The translations under genes and the position numbers were made by a program. A DNA stretch of 64,000 nt, from contig JAFEMH010007514.1 in the NCBI GenBank assembly GCA_022495995.1, forward strand, positions 1-64,000, in the 5' to 3' direction. The notes beneath the pieces are model-generated. The model ran no database searches and was not told where the DNA came from. It worked only from the letters and a program-made list of their open reading frames with translations. The stretch is from Adenophora triphylla var. japonica (Eukaryota; Streptophyta; Magnoliopsida; Asterales; Campanulaceae). This document shows positions 47,341 through 59,419 of the stretch, in pieces (the stretch's first letter is position 1; every line of letters begins with the position of its first letter).

Positions 47341-48030
47341 CAAGAGACAAGGAGGAAGCTATAAAGGAGGAGGTGCGTAAGTTACTCGCCGGAATAATTC
47401 GCGAAGTCAAATACCCCGTTTGGTTGGCTAATGTCGTTATGGTGAAGAAGCAAAATGGGAAATGGCGTATGTGCATAGACTTCACTGATCTAAACAAAGC
47501 CCGCCCCAAGGACAGCTATCCTCTCCCTGCAATTGACAAGTTGGTGGACTCCATTTCGGACACCAAACTCTCGCCTTCTTAGATGCCTACTCGTGCTATC
47601 ATCGATAAAAATGGCGAAAGAAGACATCGAGAAGACTGCCTTTCAAACACCTCGTGGGGAATTTCTCGCTACATCATGATGCCTTTTGGGCTCAAGAATG
47701 CCGGTGCCACTTACCAACGGATGGTAAATCAAGTTTTTGCAGGTCGATAGGTAGAAACATGGAGGCTTATATTGATGACATGGTCATAAAGACCAAGGAA
47801 GGCAGCCACGTTCCCGACCTAGAAGAGACCATTCACAACCTCCGAGCCAACAACATGAAGTCGAATCCAAGCAAGTGCGTGTTCGGAGTTACCGCAGGAA
47901 ATTTCGGGCTTCATGGTTTCCCAAAGGGGATTGAAGCAAACCCCGAAAAGATCAAGGCGCTCATTGACATGAAGGAACCTACCACCATCAAGGAGGTCCA
48001 AAGACTTAATGGAAGAATTGCACTGGAAGA
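47341..48030 (+). pseudogene. Element D reverse transcriptase
   Basis: Visible blocks: VKYPVWLANVVMVKKQNGKW, CIDFTDLNKARPKDSYPLPA, MMPFGLKNAGATYQRMVNQ, EAYIDDMVIKTKEGSHVPDL with YIDD, and SNPSKCVFGV. Frame changes near 47580 and 47740 break it. Confidence 0.9.
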
Positions 48031-49025
48031 TTCATCGCCAAGTCCGCCGAAAAGTCACCGCCTTTCTTCAAGGTATCAAGGGTACCAAGAGCTTCTCCTG
48101 ACTCCCGAATGCTCGGAAGCGTTCCTCCGGTTGAAGGAGTACTGGGTTCCCTCCTCGCTTAGCAGTCCGACTACCGCGAGATGCTATACGTCTTCCTAGC
48201 CGCCACCGATCACGCCGTCGCAGCTGCCTTGATTCGAAAGGATGAAGGAATTCGAAGCCCGTCTACTATATCTCAAAGGCCCTGTCCGATGTGGAAAGCA
48301 GATATTTCAATGTGGAGAAGATAGCATACGCCCTAGTCATTGCTTCAAGGAAGCTGCGTGCATATTTTTCTGCACACCCTATCACCGTCTACACCAATGA
48401 ACCATTCAAGAAAATCCTTCACAAGTTGGACGGCCAGACGTCTCCTTAATTGGTCAATCGCTCTAACGGAGTTTGATATCACTTACCAACCAAGGAAGAC
48501 CCTCCTAGCACGCCGTTGGTTGACTTCATGGTCGAGACCGCCTTTATGGGCGAGCATCTCCCCACCTCCCTAAGCAAAACGCGCCGGAGGAAAAAGACTC
48601 TCCCATTGAACTCCCATCCAACTCGTTGGATTACGTATACTGACGGATCGCCTACCAAGGAAAGAAGCGGAGTCTGAGTAGTACTAGTAAGCCCGTAGGA
48701 GAATATACTATACAAGATGCCATCCGCTTCAGGTTTCCTCGCCTCTAACAACCAAGCTGAATACGAGGCTCTCATATTTGGCATTGAGTTGGCCTCCTTC
48801 TATGGAGCAACTAAGGTGGCTGCTTTCTGTGACTCCCAGCTTGTTGTCAAACAAGTGAAAGGAGAATATAACACTCAAGATGTCACCCTTGCCAAGTATA
48901 GAGACCTGGTCCTAGATATGACGAAGAAAATGGAATTTTTCGAGCTCAAGCAGATAGGAAGGGAAGACAACCAAGTCGCAGACGTTCTCTCCAAACTAGC
49001 CACCATGGACGTGTCTCCTTCGGAG
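48031..49025 (+). pseudogene. Element D RNase H and second RNase H
   Basis: First domain: fragments LRAYFSAHPITVYTN and FDITYQPRKT (48350-48500). Second domain, better preserved: WITYTDGSPTKERSG at 48630-48680, then ASNNQAEYEALIFGIELASF, CDSQLVVKQVKGEYN, and GREDNQVADVLSKLATM. The second one is of the archaeal-like type that is typical of Tat elements. Confidence 0.8.
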
Positions 49026-50330
49026 ACCAACCCATATGTAGTTTATGCCGAGGAACCCGCGTACGAAAGATTACAAGTCATGCTTCGGACGAGGAAGAGA
49101 GATGCTGGATCGATGACTACATCGAATACATTGAGAAGGAGAAACTCCCAGAAGATGATGCTAGAGCCAAGCTTATCAAGAAGAGGTCTCCAAGATTCGT
49201 GGTGATGAACGGAGTCCTCTACCGAAGATCTTTCACGAAGCCCCTGCTAAGGTGTGTCTATCCCAAGGAAACTGAGAACCTAATGCGTAAGTACATGAGG
49301 GTGTTTGCGGCGGACACCCGGGGCCGAACCTTAGCCGACAAAATCATATCGCTAGGTTACTACCGGCCAAACCTAAGTGGAAGACGCGCATGCCTATGTT
49401 CGAAAATGTGACAAATGCCAAAGGTTCTCTCGACATTCCAAGACTACCTCATAGCCGAGCAAACACTTGTAATACCTACGTGGCCATTTGATATGTGGGG
49501 ATCGACCTCATTGGACCCTTCCCACCCGCCCGTGGTAATTGCAAGTACGTGATAGTAGCCGTTGATTACTTCTCCAAGTGGATAGAATCCAAGGCATTGG
49601 CCAAGATAACGGAAGAGAACGCGATCAACTTTGTTCATGACAACATTTGGTGTAGATTTGGCCTTCCGCATACCATTGTTTCTGACCATGGCATCCAATT
49701 CTCCACGGCATTTACAACCGAATTGGGAAGAGTTAAGGTACGCCACGCAAAATCTTCGCCAGCGACACCCCAAGGCAACGGTCAAGCGAAGCCGCCAACA
49801 AACCGGTCCTAACCGCCCTCACCAAGAATCTTAAAGGACGCGAGGGTAGATGGTTGGACGAACTTCCCTAGCTTTATGGGCTGTTTCGCACAACCACCCG
49901 GGGCCAACCGGAAACCCCTTCGCACTAACCTTCGGTTACGAGGCTATGGCACCAGCAGAAATGGCCATCCCTACGCAAGGAACTCCCATTATGATGAGCA
50001 AGTCAACAAGGTCAATAGGCTCCTAGACTGGACCTGATAGATGAAAAACGACTAGCCGCGCAGATGAGGATGGTGAATTACAAGCAAAGGACCAAGGCAT
50101 ATCACGACAAGAGGGTCATCAAAAGAGTATTCCAAGTGGGCGATTGGGTACTTAGAAAGATCGAAGCCACTGGTCGGAAAACAGAACAAAACAAGCTCTC
50201 CCCAAATTGGGAAGGTCCCTATATCATCACTCAAGTCATCCGAGAAGGGACCTACAGATTGAGGACCAAGGAGGGGAAGGATCTCAAGCATCCATGGCAT
50301 TCCGACAACCTTAGAAAATATTATCACTAG
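49026..50330 (+). pseudogene. Element D integrase
   Basis: N-terminal zinc region near 49200-49440, core with GIDLIGPFPPARGNCKYVIV, VDYFSKWIESKALAKI and LPHTIVSDHGIQFS (catalytic Asp residues visible), and the C-terminal frame 50064-50330 with YHDKRVIKRVFQVGDWVLRK and LSPNWEGPYIITQV. Short frame changes near 49410, 49500 and 49810. Confidence 0.88.
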
Positions 50331-50539
50331 TCTAGTTTATTTTTGCAATAGATTAGCTCTTTATTTTCGGTCTTTTATTTTCGGTCTTTTGTTTTCTTTT
50401 TGTCTTTTTAGTTGATAGGATTGTAGTTTGATGTAATCACATTTCAGTTCTACGAAAGCAGTTTCTTCCAACATGCAAAGCCACTATCAACTATTTATAC
50501 CAACTCCGGAAGATGAGGATATTATCTCCTACTCTCTCA

Positions 50540-50890
50540 AACACACAGTCAAGACCAAGGATCTTCCTTGGCCTGATGGCTTACCACAAAGTCAAGACCA
50601 AGAATCTTCCTTGGCCTGATGGCTTACCAAAGTCAAGACCAAGAATCTTCCTTGGCCTGATGGCTTACCAACAGCCAAGACCAAGGGCCCTCCTTGGCCT
50701 GATGGCTTACCATACAGCCAAGACCAAGGGCCCTCCTTGGCCTGATGGCTTACCATACAGCCAAGACCAAGGGTCTTCCTTGGCCTGATGGCTTACCACA
50801 AAGCCAAGACCAAGGGTCTTCCTTGGCCTGATGGCTTACACAACAGCCAATACCAAGGGTCATCCTTGGCCTAATGGCTTACCATACATC
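50540..50890. repeat. 42-bp tandem repeat, about 8 copies, with a hairpin core
   Basis: Unit AAGACCAAGGATCTTCCTTG plus GCCTGATGGCTTACCACA. The arms CCAAGG and CCTTGG can pair around a 5-base loop that varies (ATCTT, GCCCT, GTCTT). It lies in the 3' untranslated region just after integrase. Confidence 0.9.
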
Positions 50891-51235
50891 CCACCAAGGG
50901 TCCACCTTGGTTCAGGATCACAAGTCATATTCAAAGCCAAGGAAAACTTCCTCGGCCTAAATGACGTACGAGCATAGTTAAAGCCAAGGAAACTTCCTCG
51001 GCCAAACCACTTGTTCAATAAGTAAGCAATAAGGGACCTTCTTTGGATCCCACCTTCTCAAGTCCAGTGCCTCTGCCTAGCATGCAAGGATATGAGCAAG
51101 TTATTGAAATAACAAGAATCATAGCAAAGGATTTTTCATTGATATTCAAATGAAATTACATATCCTATCATCTATTACAAAAAGCATAACCAGAAAAAGC
51201 TATTCTAAGATTGTTGAGCATCATCAAAAGGCTTT

Positions 51236-54200
51236 TCAAGCCAATCTTGAGTAATGGAGCCAGGAGGAGGAAGGTCCGTTTGATTGGTAAGAGCATCGGT
51301 TTCCTCGGCCCTCTTCCTTCCTCGGTTTCCATGGCCTCGTGCTCTTCCTCGTCTGGATGGCCTCCACTAAGTCTTTGATGTTGCCGGGGACTACAGGGCG
51401 GCCTTCACACTTCCCTGCATGCTTGAGCATCCTTGGCTGCTATCAATTCCAAGTTGCCCTGCAGAGAAGGGGACTAAGTGATGGAGGGCCCTAACTTCCT
51501 CACCGTATTGGTCCGGCATATCGGCATGGCTATTTTGTTGATGTCAAGGCCGGTGGAGGGATCGGCCCAAAATGCTCCTGGCAAGATGAAGGTATCCATC
51601 TTCGAACATAGTAGCCGTTTGCTCGTCACGGCGTCTGGAAGGCCGAGCTAGCTACCCACAAAGATCCTTGAATGCGGGCTCTCCTTGAAGCGCGCCACGG
51701 CCTCGTTTTCTTTGGCAGAAGGGCGGCCTCCGGCCCTTGGTATTTGGCCTCAGCTTCCTCGGCCTTAGCCTGAAGCTCGGCCTTATCCGTAAGAGCTTTG
51801 GTCAGCTCCTCTCCTTTAAGCCGGAGAAGCTCGTCGGCCTTGGCTTTCTCTTCCTCGGCCTTGGCCTTGCCTTCCTCGGCCCTCTTCACCTCAGCTTCCA
51901 CCTTCGCCTTGCATCTTTGGCTTTAAGAAGTTTAACCAAGGAAGACTTCTCAGAATCGCTTTTGGCCAGGGCTGCCTTGGCCTCATTCATGCGTCTGGTC
52001 TTCTTCTTGGCCAAAACATTTTCATACGCCGTGACAGAAGCCAACTGAAAGAAAAGTTCAATATCATATTAAGTATGCATCTCTCAAAATCAATGATCAA
52101 ATGGCAAGGAAAGGATATTCACCTCGGCAATTAAGAGCCCCTTGCGACAAAGCAAGGTATCATCGCTGGGAGCCTCCTGGACAAAAGCATCATAGGCGTC
52201 CTCGTCCATTGCTCTCTGAATTGGAGCTCGGCCTAATCGAACCAAAGGTCCCTCCCTGACTTGCAGGGGAATTCCTTTGAGCCGAGGAACGTTGATGGCC
52301 ATGCTCTTGGCCAGCTCGTCAGCCTGCTCAATAGTCTCAATATTTTGGATGGTTAGAGGAGGAGGAGGAGCCTCAACATGGGGAGCCTCAACGTGGGGAG
52401 CCCCACCAACATTTGCCTTCTTAGTTACAGGCTCCTCGGCACTCGAAGCTTGAGCTCTTTTGGAGCCAGATTTCCGAGCAACGAGGCGGCTTTCCTCGGC
52501 TCCCGCCTCCTCGGCACCAGTAGAAAGGTCAGCCAAGTCTCCAGTTATGGGTTCAATTTGATCCTCGGATGCTGCGTCCTCGGAATTAATCTCCTGATGC
52601 ACTTTAAGGGGTAGGGGCTTATCACCCTGGACACCGAGCACCAAGTTACGAGCATTGGCCTCGTCCTTCCTCTCCACCTGCAGGACTTCTTGCTCAGCTT
52701 TCTCTTCGCTTTGATCAGCTCCTGAGGACTTAGTCTCTCCATTGCAAGGGTGGCTTCTTCCTCGGTAGTCAAATCTGTAAAGACAAGGAAGAAATGGTCA
52801 AGTACGAGCAAGAAGATCCAAGGTCAAGTACGAGCAAAATAATATGCAAAAAATTACAAGTGTAAGATAAAAGTTTACGTCCAACAATGTTAGGTGCTCC
52901 AATACATTGGTCGCGGGGACGCTCATCGTGGCACCTAATACAGTCCTCGTGAAATACGAAGCCTGGATGTACCGTCCAATCATTGAAGCGACGACCTCTT
53001 TTAACATTTACAAGGGGAGCTACCCCGTCCTCGTTCCCCGGCATCAATCCTGCCTGGATATAGAAATGATCCGAGGATTCAACTTGCTTCCAGTCTAGGA
53101 CCCTACCCTGGCAAGCTCTTCTAGGCGTTTGATCAAAGCTTTGGTCCACTCATATTGTTGGACAGCGAAGGTAGATGTTGGGTCACCACAAGGAGACTGG
53201 AACTCCCAACCTTGGCGGCTCTCAACTCGGATGACATGATGATCCCAGCCTGGAACTTTACTAGACATGGGGAGGAGCAATTTTGGTTTCCTATTGGCAC
53301 TCCTAATTACTACCAGCCATTGTTCCTTGATGACTTGGATAATGTAGAAATGACGGAAGGCTCCACATGGTCGGCTCATGCCTAAACTACGGCAGAGGAT
53401 GATGAAGCTAACCGACCCTAGTGCCATTGGCTCCTAGCATGGCCGGTACCGCCTTTACATCGTCCAAAAATTCGCAGATGAAGGGGTCCAGAGGAAGACG
53501 AAGCCCCTGTTGGGCCTGCTTATAATAGAAGTGGACATAATCTTGGTTGTAGTAGAAGTTCGTCTCCTCCTTCTCCGTCTTCGGCTCAATCTTGCCCATA
53601 TAAGTTAACTTGTACTCATCCCGGTTCACCTTGTACTTGGAGTACAATTTTTCAATCATGGGATCCCCATGCTTTGGTGCCCTCTCCACTTGCTTTCCTC
53701 GGCTACACTGCTCCTCGGCCTCTTCTTCGGACGAGGCGGGCATCGGCTTGTGCACCTTCAACGAAGGCGTCGGCTATCTCGAGTAGACGAGGAGGGCTCT
53801 CCTTCTCTTCCCGTCATATCCGCATAAAGACGAGGAGACCAAATTATTTACCTCGTCAATGGCCGATTAAATGACGGGGGAAGGAAGATTCCCCTCCTCG
53901 TCATTCCATAAGGCCGAGGAAGGAAGATCTCCTTCCTCGTCATTTCATAAGGCCGAGGAGGGGCCGTACCTCTCGACGCTCACGGATTTCGCGATGGGAG
54001 GCCGGTAGAACAATTCGATGTGCTCCACCATTTGAGCCCTATCCTCAAACACTATGATGTTGGGAGAACCCGGACTCAATCCTATCTATTCTTGTGGAGT
54101 CTCGGTATTGAATGAATAAACGGGAGCGTAGTAACCCTCAACCTTGCTTATATCATCCAAGTTCGGCATCATCCATGGACCCCTCTCTCTACGATAGACC

Positions 54201-54607
54201 CTCAAATTTCCAGTATGATATCCATAGCGGAATCGGGGAGAATGGTCCCAAGATAGAGCCATTTCTAAGGGGAATCAAAAATGAAGGGGGAGTTCATTCA
54301 ATATTCTAGAAATTTCATATGAAATGCAGAGAGAATTAAAGAACTGAAGTTTTTAAAGTTTTTTATCAAGAAAAGCTTCAACCTTCAACAATGGCGGTTC
54401 TTGGCATGGACAAAATCACTCCTAAACCCTAGAAAACGCTGGAACATGAAAGGAAGTTGTGAGAAAAGGAGAAATTTCATACCTGAGTTTGCAAGAATGA
54501 ATGGAATCAATGCAGAAAGCAACTTCGCCGGAAGAATCAAGCTCGCCGGGAACTGGGTTTGAAGATTCCTGTGATTCGCCGGAGATCTCTTTCGCCTTTG
54601 CTCTCAA
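51236..54607 (-). pseudogene. Antisense gene of element D (Transposase_28-like with coiled coil)
   Basis: Read on the minus strand, the likely first ATG is at 54607 (MRAKAKEISGES). A TATA-like box lies at 54648-54657. Next come fragments with RPPIAKSVSVERYGP (54000) and an open frame 53761-53408 with NFYYNQDYVHFYYKQAQQG and PLDPFICEFLDDVKAVPAML. A shifted frame follows with KLLLPMSSKVPGWDHHVIRV. This resembles the domain called putative gypsy-type transposon (Transposase_28). After a likely intron near 52800-52900 there is a 195-codon frame (52677-52090) with acidic and KR-rich parts. The last frame, 51901-51626, is a strong Glu/Lys/Ala coiled coil. Function unknown. Frame changes suggest a damaged copy. 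Confidence 0.6.
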
Positions 54608-54647
54608 ATAGGGGGTTTGTAAAGATTTGAAATGAAAGGATTTTGAT

Positions 54648-54657
54648 TTTTATACTT
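54648..54657 (-). promoter_or_regulatory. TATA-like box of the antisense gene of element D
   Basis: Minus-strand GTATAAAAAT about 40 bases upstream of the ATG at 54607, in a non-coding stretch before the 3' LTR. Confidence 0.4.
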
Positions 54658-54876
54658 CCTCAACCCGGGTTAACCCATGGGTAAAGTGACAACCCAAACA
54701 ATACGCCCCCAACATTTAATGCTAATTACAGTTATTGAGGCGTGACAAGACTGGGGGGCCCCATGTCATCATCAGAATAGTAACCGTCAGATACCCACCA
54801 ATGACGCGTGTAAAACCTGTTCGTATCCCATTCGCCGAGGACGAGCTAACTTTCTACTCGTCTAAGCCGAGCTAGA

Positions 54877-54890
54877 AAGTTGGGGGCCAC
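54877..54890 (+). other. Polypurine tract of element D
   Basis: AAGTTGGGGGCCAC directly before the 3' LTR; the G-rich run is typical of Tat elements. Confidence 0.6.
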
Positions 54891-55646
54891 TGAACGGTAT
54901 AAACCGAGCTACGAACATGGGCTTGCCCGAACCTGGGCCCGACTATATTGGGCCATGGATATTATATATTCATCAAGTATTAGGGCCGAGCATTATCTTC
55001 CTCGTATGACGAGGAGCATTTACCTTGTATTTATGTCGCCATTCTTGGGCCGGCCTGTCTCAATTACCGAGGAGAGAAAAGTCCTTTGCTCGGCATGTCA
55101 CCAATTACCGAGGAAACAAAAGTATTCTCCCCGGCATATGTTCATGTTGGTCATTCATCAAGTGACGAGGAAGCAGGATCATTCTCCTCGGCCTATTTTG
55201 CCAAAGGCCGAGGAAAAACATTTGCCTTCTTCGGCGTTCCGGCTAGCAGTTACAATCCTTATTCAACAAGGATTATGCAATTGTAACCCAATCAGGATTA
55301 CGCTTATCAACATCAATTCAAGTCAAACAATGACTCCTTAACAGATATAATTCTCTTAAGATTATATCTTATCTATTTACAAGTTCATTCCAACATGGAT
55401 TCTACCTATCCATTCTTATAAATACAAGCCCCATGGCTCATTATTCGGTACGTTACTTTTTACATTGGAGAAACTCTGTCAATTTGATTTCTCTAATATC
55501 AACCGTGAACTTACTCTCACGCCGGAGGGCCTTTAGCCGGATCCGCCCCGGCTTAGTTTACGTGTTTTCTCTTATTTTCAGGCCTTGCAATCGCCGGAGC
55601 ATTCGACGCTTGAATTTGGGCTGTTTTGACGATTTTGGCATCATCA
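54891..55646 (+). repeat. 3' LTR of element D
   Basis: TGAACG to ATCATCA, partner of 43022-43770, followed by GAGCT at 55647-55651. Confidence 0.93.
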
Positions 55647-55651
55647 GAGCT

Positions 55652-56575
55652 TTATTTGTTTACATAAGGATTGTACCATGTTAAGAATGTAATAAGATTT
55701 ATTGTATTTTGAAACGCAATAATTATTTTGTAACAGACTAAAAGAAAAATATGACATTTATTATGAAAAGGAGTGAAATATTGTAATATACTAGTAAAAA
55801 ATTTTATATAAAATCAATTAACTTAATTAGAAATGTGGGATATATTTTGGAATGAACAAAGAAAGCCCTAGAGGAGATATGAATTCATCCTAAATACTCC
55901 CTCCATCTCACAATGTTAGTTCCAATTTCAAATTTTGTTTCTCCTTGAAAATAAATGGGTTAAAATTTCTAAATTACACTCGTGAAAACGAGGAAATTGA
56001 ATAAATGTGTATGAATCATGAGAGGGGAAGCTGAGTAATAATCTTATAATAAGTACTTCCTTCTGCTCATTTAAAAATACACAAATTTTATTTTTTGTGT
56101 TCCATTTAAAAACACACATACCAATTTTTTTTTTTTTTAATTTTTACACATTCTCGATCCGCTTGTTATACTTACAATAATTATCCACTTATACCCTACT
56201 TTCTCTCTCCTATCTCATTTTTTCTATTCACAAAACTTACTCCATCACACATTATCCTTAATTTTCGTAATTTTCGTGCACAATCAACTTTGTGTATTTT
56301 CGTATTAGATGGAGTGAGTATATTTCATCACGACAAGTTTGGAATAATAATATATTGTTACTACCTCTCCCTCTTTCGCTAAATAAATATCCAAATATGA
56401 AATATTATTGTCCCAAAAATAAATGTATTCTTTTGAAAAATACTGCCCCTAAAAGTTTTTTTTTTTACCAAAAATATTTGATATTGATGGATGTGTTTTC
56501 ACTTATACAAATGATATATCTTCGACCTATTTATTGTTCAACCTTGGGTTTTTTTTTTTTTTAATAATTTTTGGA
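55652..56575. mobile_element. AT-rich spacer with Stowaway-like MITE (56056-56318)
   Basis: A pair of inverted ends, CTTCCTTCTGCTCATTTAAA and (reverse) CTCACTCCATCTAATACGAA, both continuing into AAAATACACAAA and flanked by TA, marks a small MITE at 56056-56318. A second, unpaired CTCCCTCCATCTCACAATGT end lies at 55897. Nothing else is recognisable. Confidence 0.55.
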
Positions 56576-56583
56576 GTGTTTAT

Positions 56584-57313
56584 TAGAGCCGTCAAGTTGG
56601 GACGGTCCCGTCGGGACGTCCCGTCCCGCCATACAAATGGGACGGGATGGGACGGAATATTTTAGTCCCGTCCCGTTTTCGTATCGTCCCGTTCCCGTCG
56701 CGGGACAACTTATTTTTATCCCGTCCCGTCCCGTTTTCCCGTATTGACCCGTACAAGTATTAGGTCTCACTTGTGAAGATCTGTAATTGATCTTGCTCAG
56801 AACATCTTCCTTCTTTTTTAACAAAAAATATTGTTATCATACTGGACAAACCTGCAATGACATAATCTTGGAACCGAACAATCCAAATATCCTCGTTTGA
56901 ACAGAGCTGTTATCAAGACATGCTTTCATTATTACAACTTAATGTTCATGATACACATTAAACTGTTAATGTCATGTTGAATGTCCATTATTAACATAGC
57001 TACTCACGTAATTCACCAGCAGCTACAGTATGTGTTGCGGTCACTTCTTAATCAGCAGCACTTCACAATCTCAACTGTCAAGGAGAGCTCCTGTGCGTAG
57101 AATAAACTTGTTCTTTTTCTTCTTAGGGAGAAAGATAAACTTAATTGATGACGAAGTATTTTCGTCCCGTTTGGGTCCCGCGGGATCCCGCGTCCCGCAA
57201 ATGGGACGGGATGGGACGGAGTATTTTTGTCCCGTCTCGTTTCGTTCCGTTCCCGTCGTGGGACAACGTAATTTCGTCCCGTCCCGTTCCGTATTCCCGT
57301 ATTGACGGCTCTA
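56584..57313. mobile_element. hAT-type MITE with GGGACGG subterminal repeats
   Basis: Perfect 12-bp inverted ends TAGAGCCGTCAA are flanked by a perfect 8-bp duplication GTGTTTAT (56576-56583 and 57314-57321). Both sub-ends contain many GGGACGG / CCCGTCCC units. No transposase is encoded, so it is non-autonomous. An 8-bp duplication is diagnostic of hAT. Confidence 0.9.
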
Positions 57314-57497
57314 GTGTTTATATGTATAGAAAATGAAAAAAGAAAATTATCGAAATATGATTAAAAAGAATACGAAAAGGAATGATAGAGAACTGAGTGA
57401 TAAAGTATGAAAGAATATAAATTACAGAAGAACAAAGTGGAATATGACTTGAGCATCATTATCATTGGATAGTATTCGTCGAGAGCTTTTCAACCAT

Positions 57498-57870
57498 CAC
57501 TAGTACAGATTTGAGCTTAGATAGCGCTTTTTTTTAGCTTACATAGCGCTTATAAGCGCTATCTAAGCTAGCGCTATGCAAGTTAGCATAGCGCTTTTAT
57601 AAGCGATATCTAAGCTTCCAAACTTAGATAACGCTTTTAAAAAGCGCTATCTAAACACTTGTTTTATTTAAAAAAAAATTAACTTACATAGTGTTTTTAT
57701 GCGCTATATAAGCTCTCGAACTTAGATAGCGTTTTTAAAAAGCGCTATCGAAGCACTTTTTTTATTTTTTAAAAAAAATCAACTTCCATAGCGTTTAGTA
57801 ATCAACTTGCATAGCGTTTTTAAAAAGCGCTATGCAAGTAAGCGCTACGCAAGTTAAATTTCATTTTTTT
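57498..57870. mobile_element. One end of a CACTA-type element with AGCGCT subterminal repeats
   Basis: CACTAGTACAG is followed by more than ten AGCGCT-type units in both orientations (TAGCGCTT, AAGCGCTA). A CACTA start with dense short palindromic subterminal repeats is typical of plant CACTA (EnSpm) elements. The opposite end was not found in the window. Confidence 0.6.
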
Positions 57871-58204
57871 TTCCGGCTGCACCTATTTTAAATTATATAA
57901 AAATAAAAACTAATAGAAACTAACAATCATTCCATTCAACAATAATAATCCACCTTTTATTTATTACACAACAATAATTCTTACAATCATCCAAAAGAGT
58001 TATAAACTAACAAGAGTTAAAAAAAATTTATTCATTTTTAAACTAGCACAAAGGGTTTTGTAAGTTTTGATAATGGAAACTTCAAATGGTTAAGATATTT
58101 TCTTCCTCCTCAAGCTCTTTGGACAGGGTCTTTCTCTTTGGATCCTTTGCTGAATAATAATAAAATCCACAATTAGACTTAACGATTGTTTAATAGTGAA
58201 TTAT

Positions 58205-58447
58205 ATAAAACAGAAACGACAACAAAAACCTAAGAGACCAACAGTTGCTACATGGAGAATGTCAATTTCACATAATCGCTTATCATACCACTTTTTAGAG
58301 ACAGATCAACATCTTTCTCCATTTTCTTCACATGGTGGACAACACACTTGCACTTATCCATCTCTTCATCTTCACCATGATGTTCACTGAGCACCAAATG
58401 AAAAGCTGACACAATTCTTTCGGTTGTCCCTCCAATAGTCAGTTTCT
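58205..58447 (-). CDS. Unrecognised exon candidate
   Basis: After a good acceptor (TTTTGAAAACAG) an open frame of 66 codons begins KLTIGGTTERIVSAFHLVL and continues with an acidic and Lys-rich part before a stop. It lies where the last exon of the RING gene at 58684-59419 would be expected, but does not resemble it. It could be an exon of another gene or chance. Confidence 0.3.
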
Positions 58448-58482
58448 GTTTTCAAAATTAACAGAGGTGAGCAATATTTCGA

Positions 58483-58520
<38 letters not shown>
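58483..58520. repeat. (AT)n microsatellite
   Basis: Pure AT tract. Confidence 0.9.
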
Positions 58521-58524
<4 letters not shown>

Positions 58525-58683
58525 ACAGAAATACACAATCGTAACTAAATCTAATTGAAGAATTAGAGACAGAAGAAGCAGAAGAGCAATAATCCTCACC
58601 ATTTTTATTGATCTTGAATCCCGTTTCATAATTTTCACCTAGTAACTAGAATGATAGTACAGATCGTCTTGCCACTCTGATAC

Positions 58684-58771
58684 AGTCTTCACAGAATATG
58701 TGCCTGCAGCAAAGCATGATTGGAGCATGCATCTTCTTTTGGTAAATGGCACAAAGATCCCCAAAGATTCA
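58684..58771 (-). pseudogene. RNFT1-like gene: exon with N-terminal half of the RING finger
   Basis: Minus-strand [17 protein letters not shown] then CRHIFCEDC matches the RING of plant RNFT1-like E3 ligases (normally CAIC). The second zinc-binding Cys is Tyr here, and the in-phase codon after the acceptor is TGA. The exon ends at a GT donor after GAC-T. The C-terminal half of the RING (CPLC part) is not found downstream. These defects suggest a pseudogene or captured fragment. Confidence 0.6.
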
Positions 58772-58931
58772 CTGCATAAATTTATGACAATTATGATAAG
58801 AGTAACACCAGACTTGATCACTTTGAATAGTAATCTAAACTTCTGACATACCATATCACAATCGTCTCAAAGAACACACCCCCCCCCTCCCCACCCCGGT
58901 GTGCACCCAAACCCACCGTAACCACACTTCC

Positions 58932-58959
58932 AACCACACACGTGCACACACACACACAT

Positions 58960-58987
<28 letters not shown>
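58932..58987. repeat. CA and GA microsatellites
   Basis: CACACACACA followed by a GAGA run of about 25 bases. Confidence 0.85.
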
Positions 58988-58990
<3 letters not shown>

Positions 58991-59031
58991 CAACAGAATG
59001 TACATCAATAAATCAAGAAAATCCTACCAAC

Positions 59032-59109
59032 CTGTTCAGCTGTTGCAGCTGAACCGTAATTCACCTCCTTACGTGATAACGCCCTTGATGCAGCAAACAA
59101 CATTTGAAC
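59032..59109 (-). pseudogene. RNFT1-like gene: linker exon
   Basis: A clean 78-base exon between TGTAG and GTTGGT reads VQMLFAASRALSRKEVNYGS and ends AATAEQ. This is the linker that precedes the RING in RNFT1-like proteins. Frame and splice sites are intact, and it is in phase with the exon at 59271-59419. Confidence 0.7.
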
Positions 59110-59270
59110 CTACACGTCCAGAATATGTCGGAATAACAGGAAGAATAAAAAAACGTCATATATGACAGTGAGCCCATTCTTCAGGCAAATGCAGAAAATG
59201 GAACAAATGAGATCTGTCAATTATTTACATGTTAAATTAGATAAAGGCGTATCAAGTTCATAAGGAATAC

Positions 59271-59419
59271 CTTCTGTACAATCGACGTTAGCTTAAATGT
59301 TAAATACAATCCTGTGGTCACCGAGGAGAAGACACTTCTATATTCTTTGTTCAAAAAGAAGCGGTACCAAACGGGGGTAGGCAGCAAAGTACGATACAAC
59401 AGCAACATGTATACAATCA
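59271..59419 (-). pseudogene. RNFT1-like gene: last transmembrane exon
   Basis: Exon from a CTAG acceptor to a GTATTC donor, with [20 protein letters not shown] then [20 protein letters not shown]. This is the final membrane segment and following helix of plant RNFT1-like RING membrane ubiquitin ligases. The upstream membrane exons were not found in the next 900 bases. With the two exons above it forms a collinear three-exon fragment. Confidence 0.7.

Larger units (their letters stand above)
43022..55646 (+). mobile_element. Element D: Ty3/Gypsy (Tat-like) with antisense gene
   Basis: 12.6-kb element with LTRs of 749 and 756 bp, a perfect 5-bp duplication, and gag, protease, RT, two RNase H domains and integrase on the plus strand. 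A tandem repeat follows, then an antisense gene with coiled coil, and a polypurine tract before the 3' LTR. The second RNase H puts it in the Tat group, in a different family from A and C. Many frameshifts in gag-pol make it defective as read here. Confidence 0.92.
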
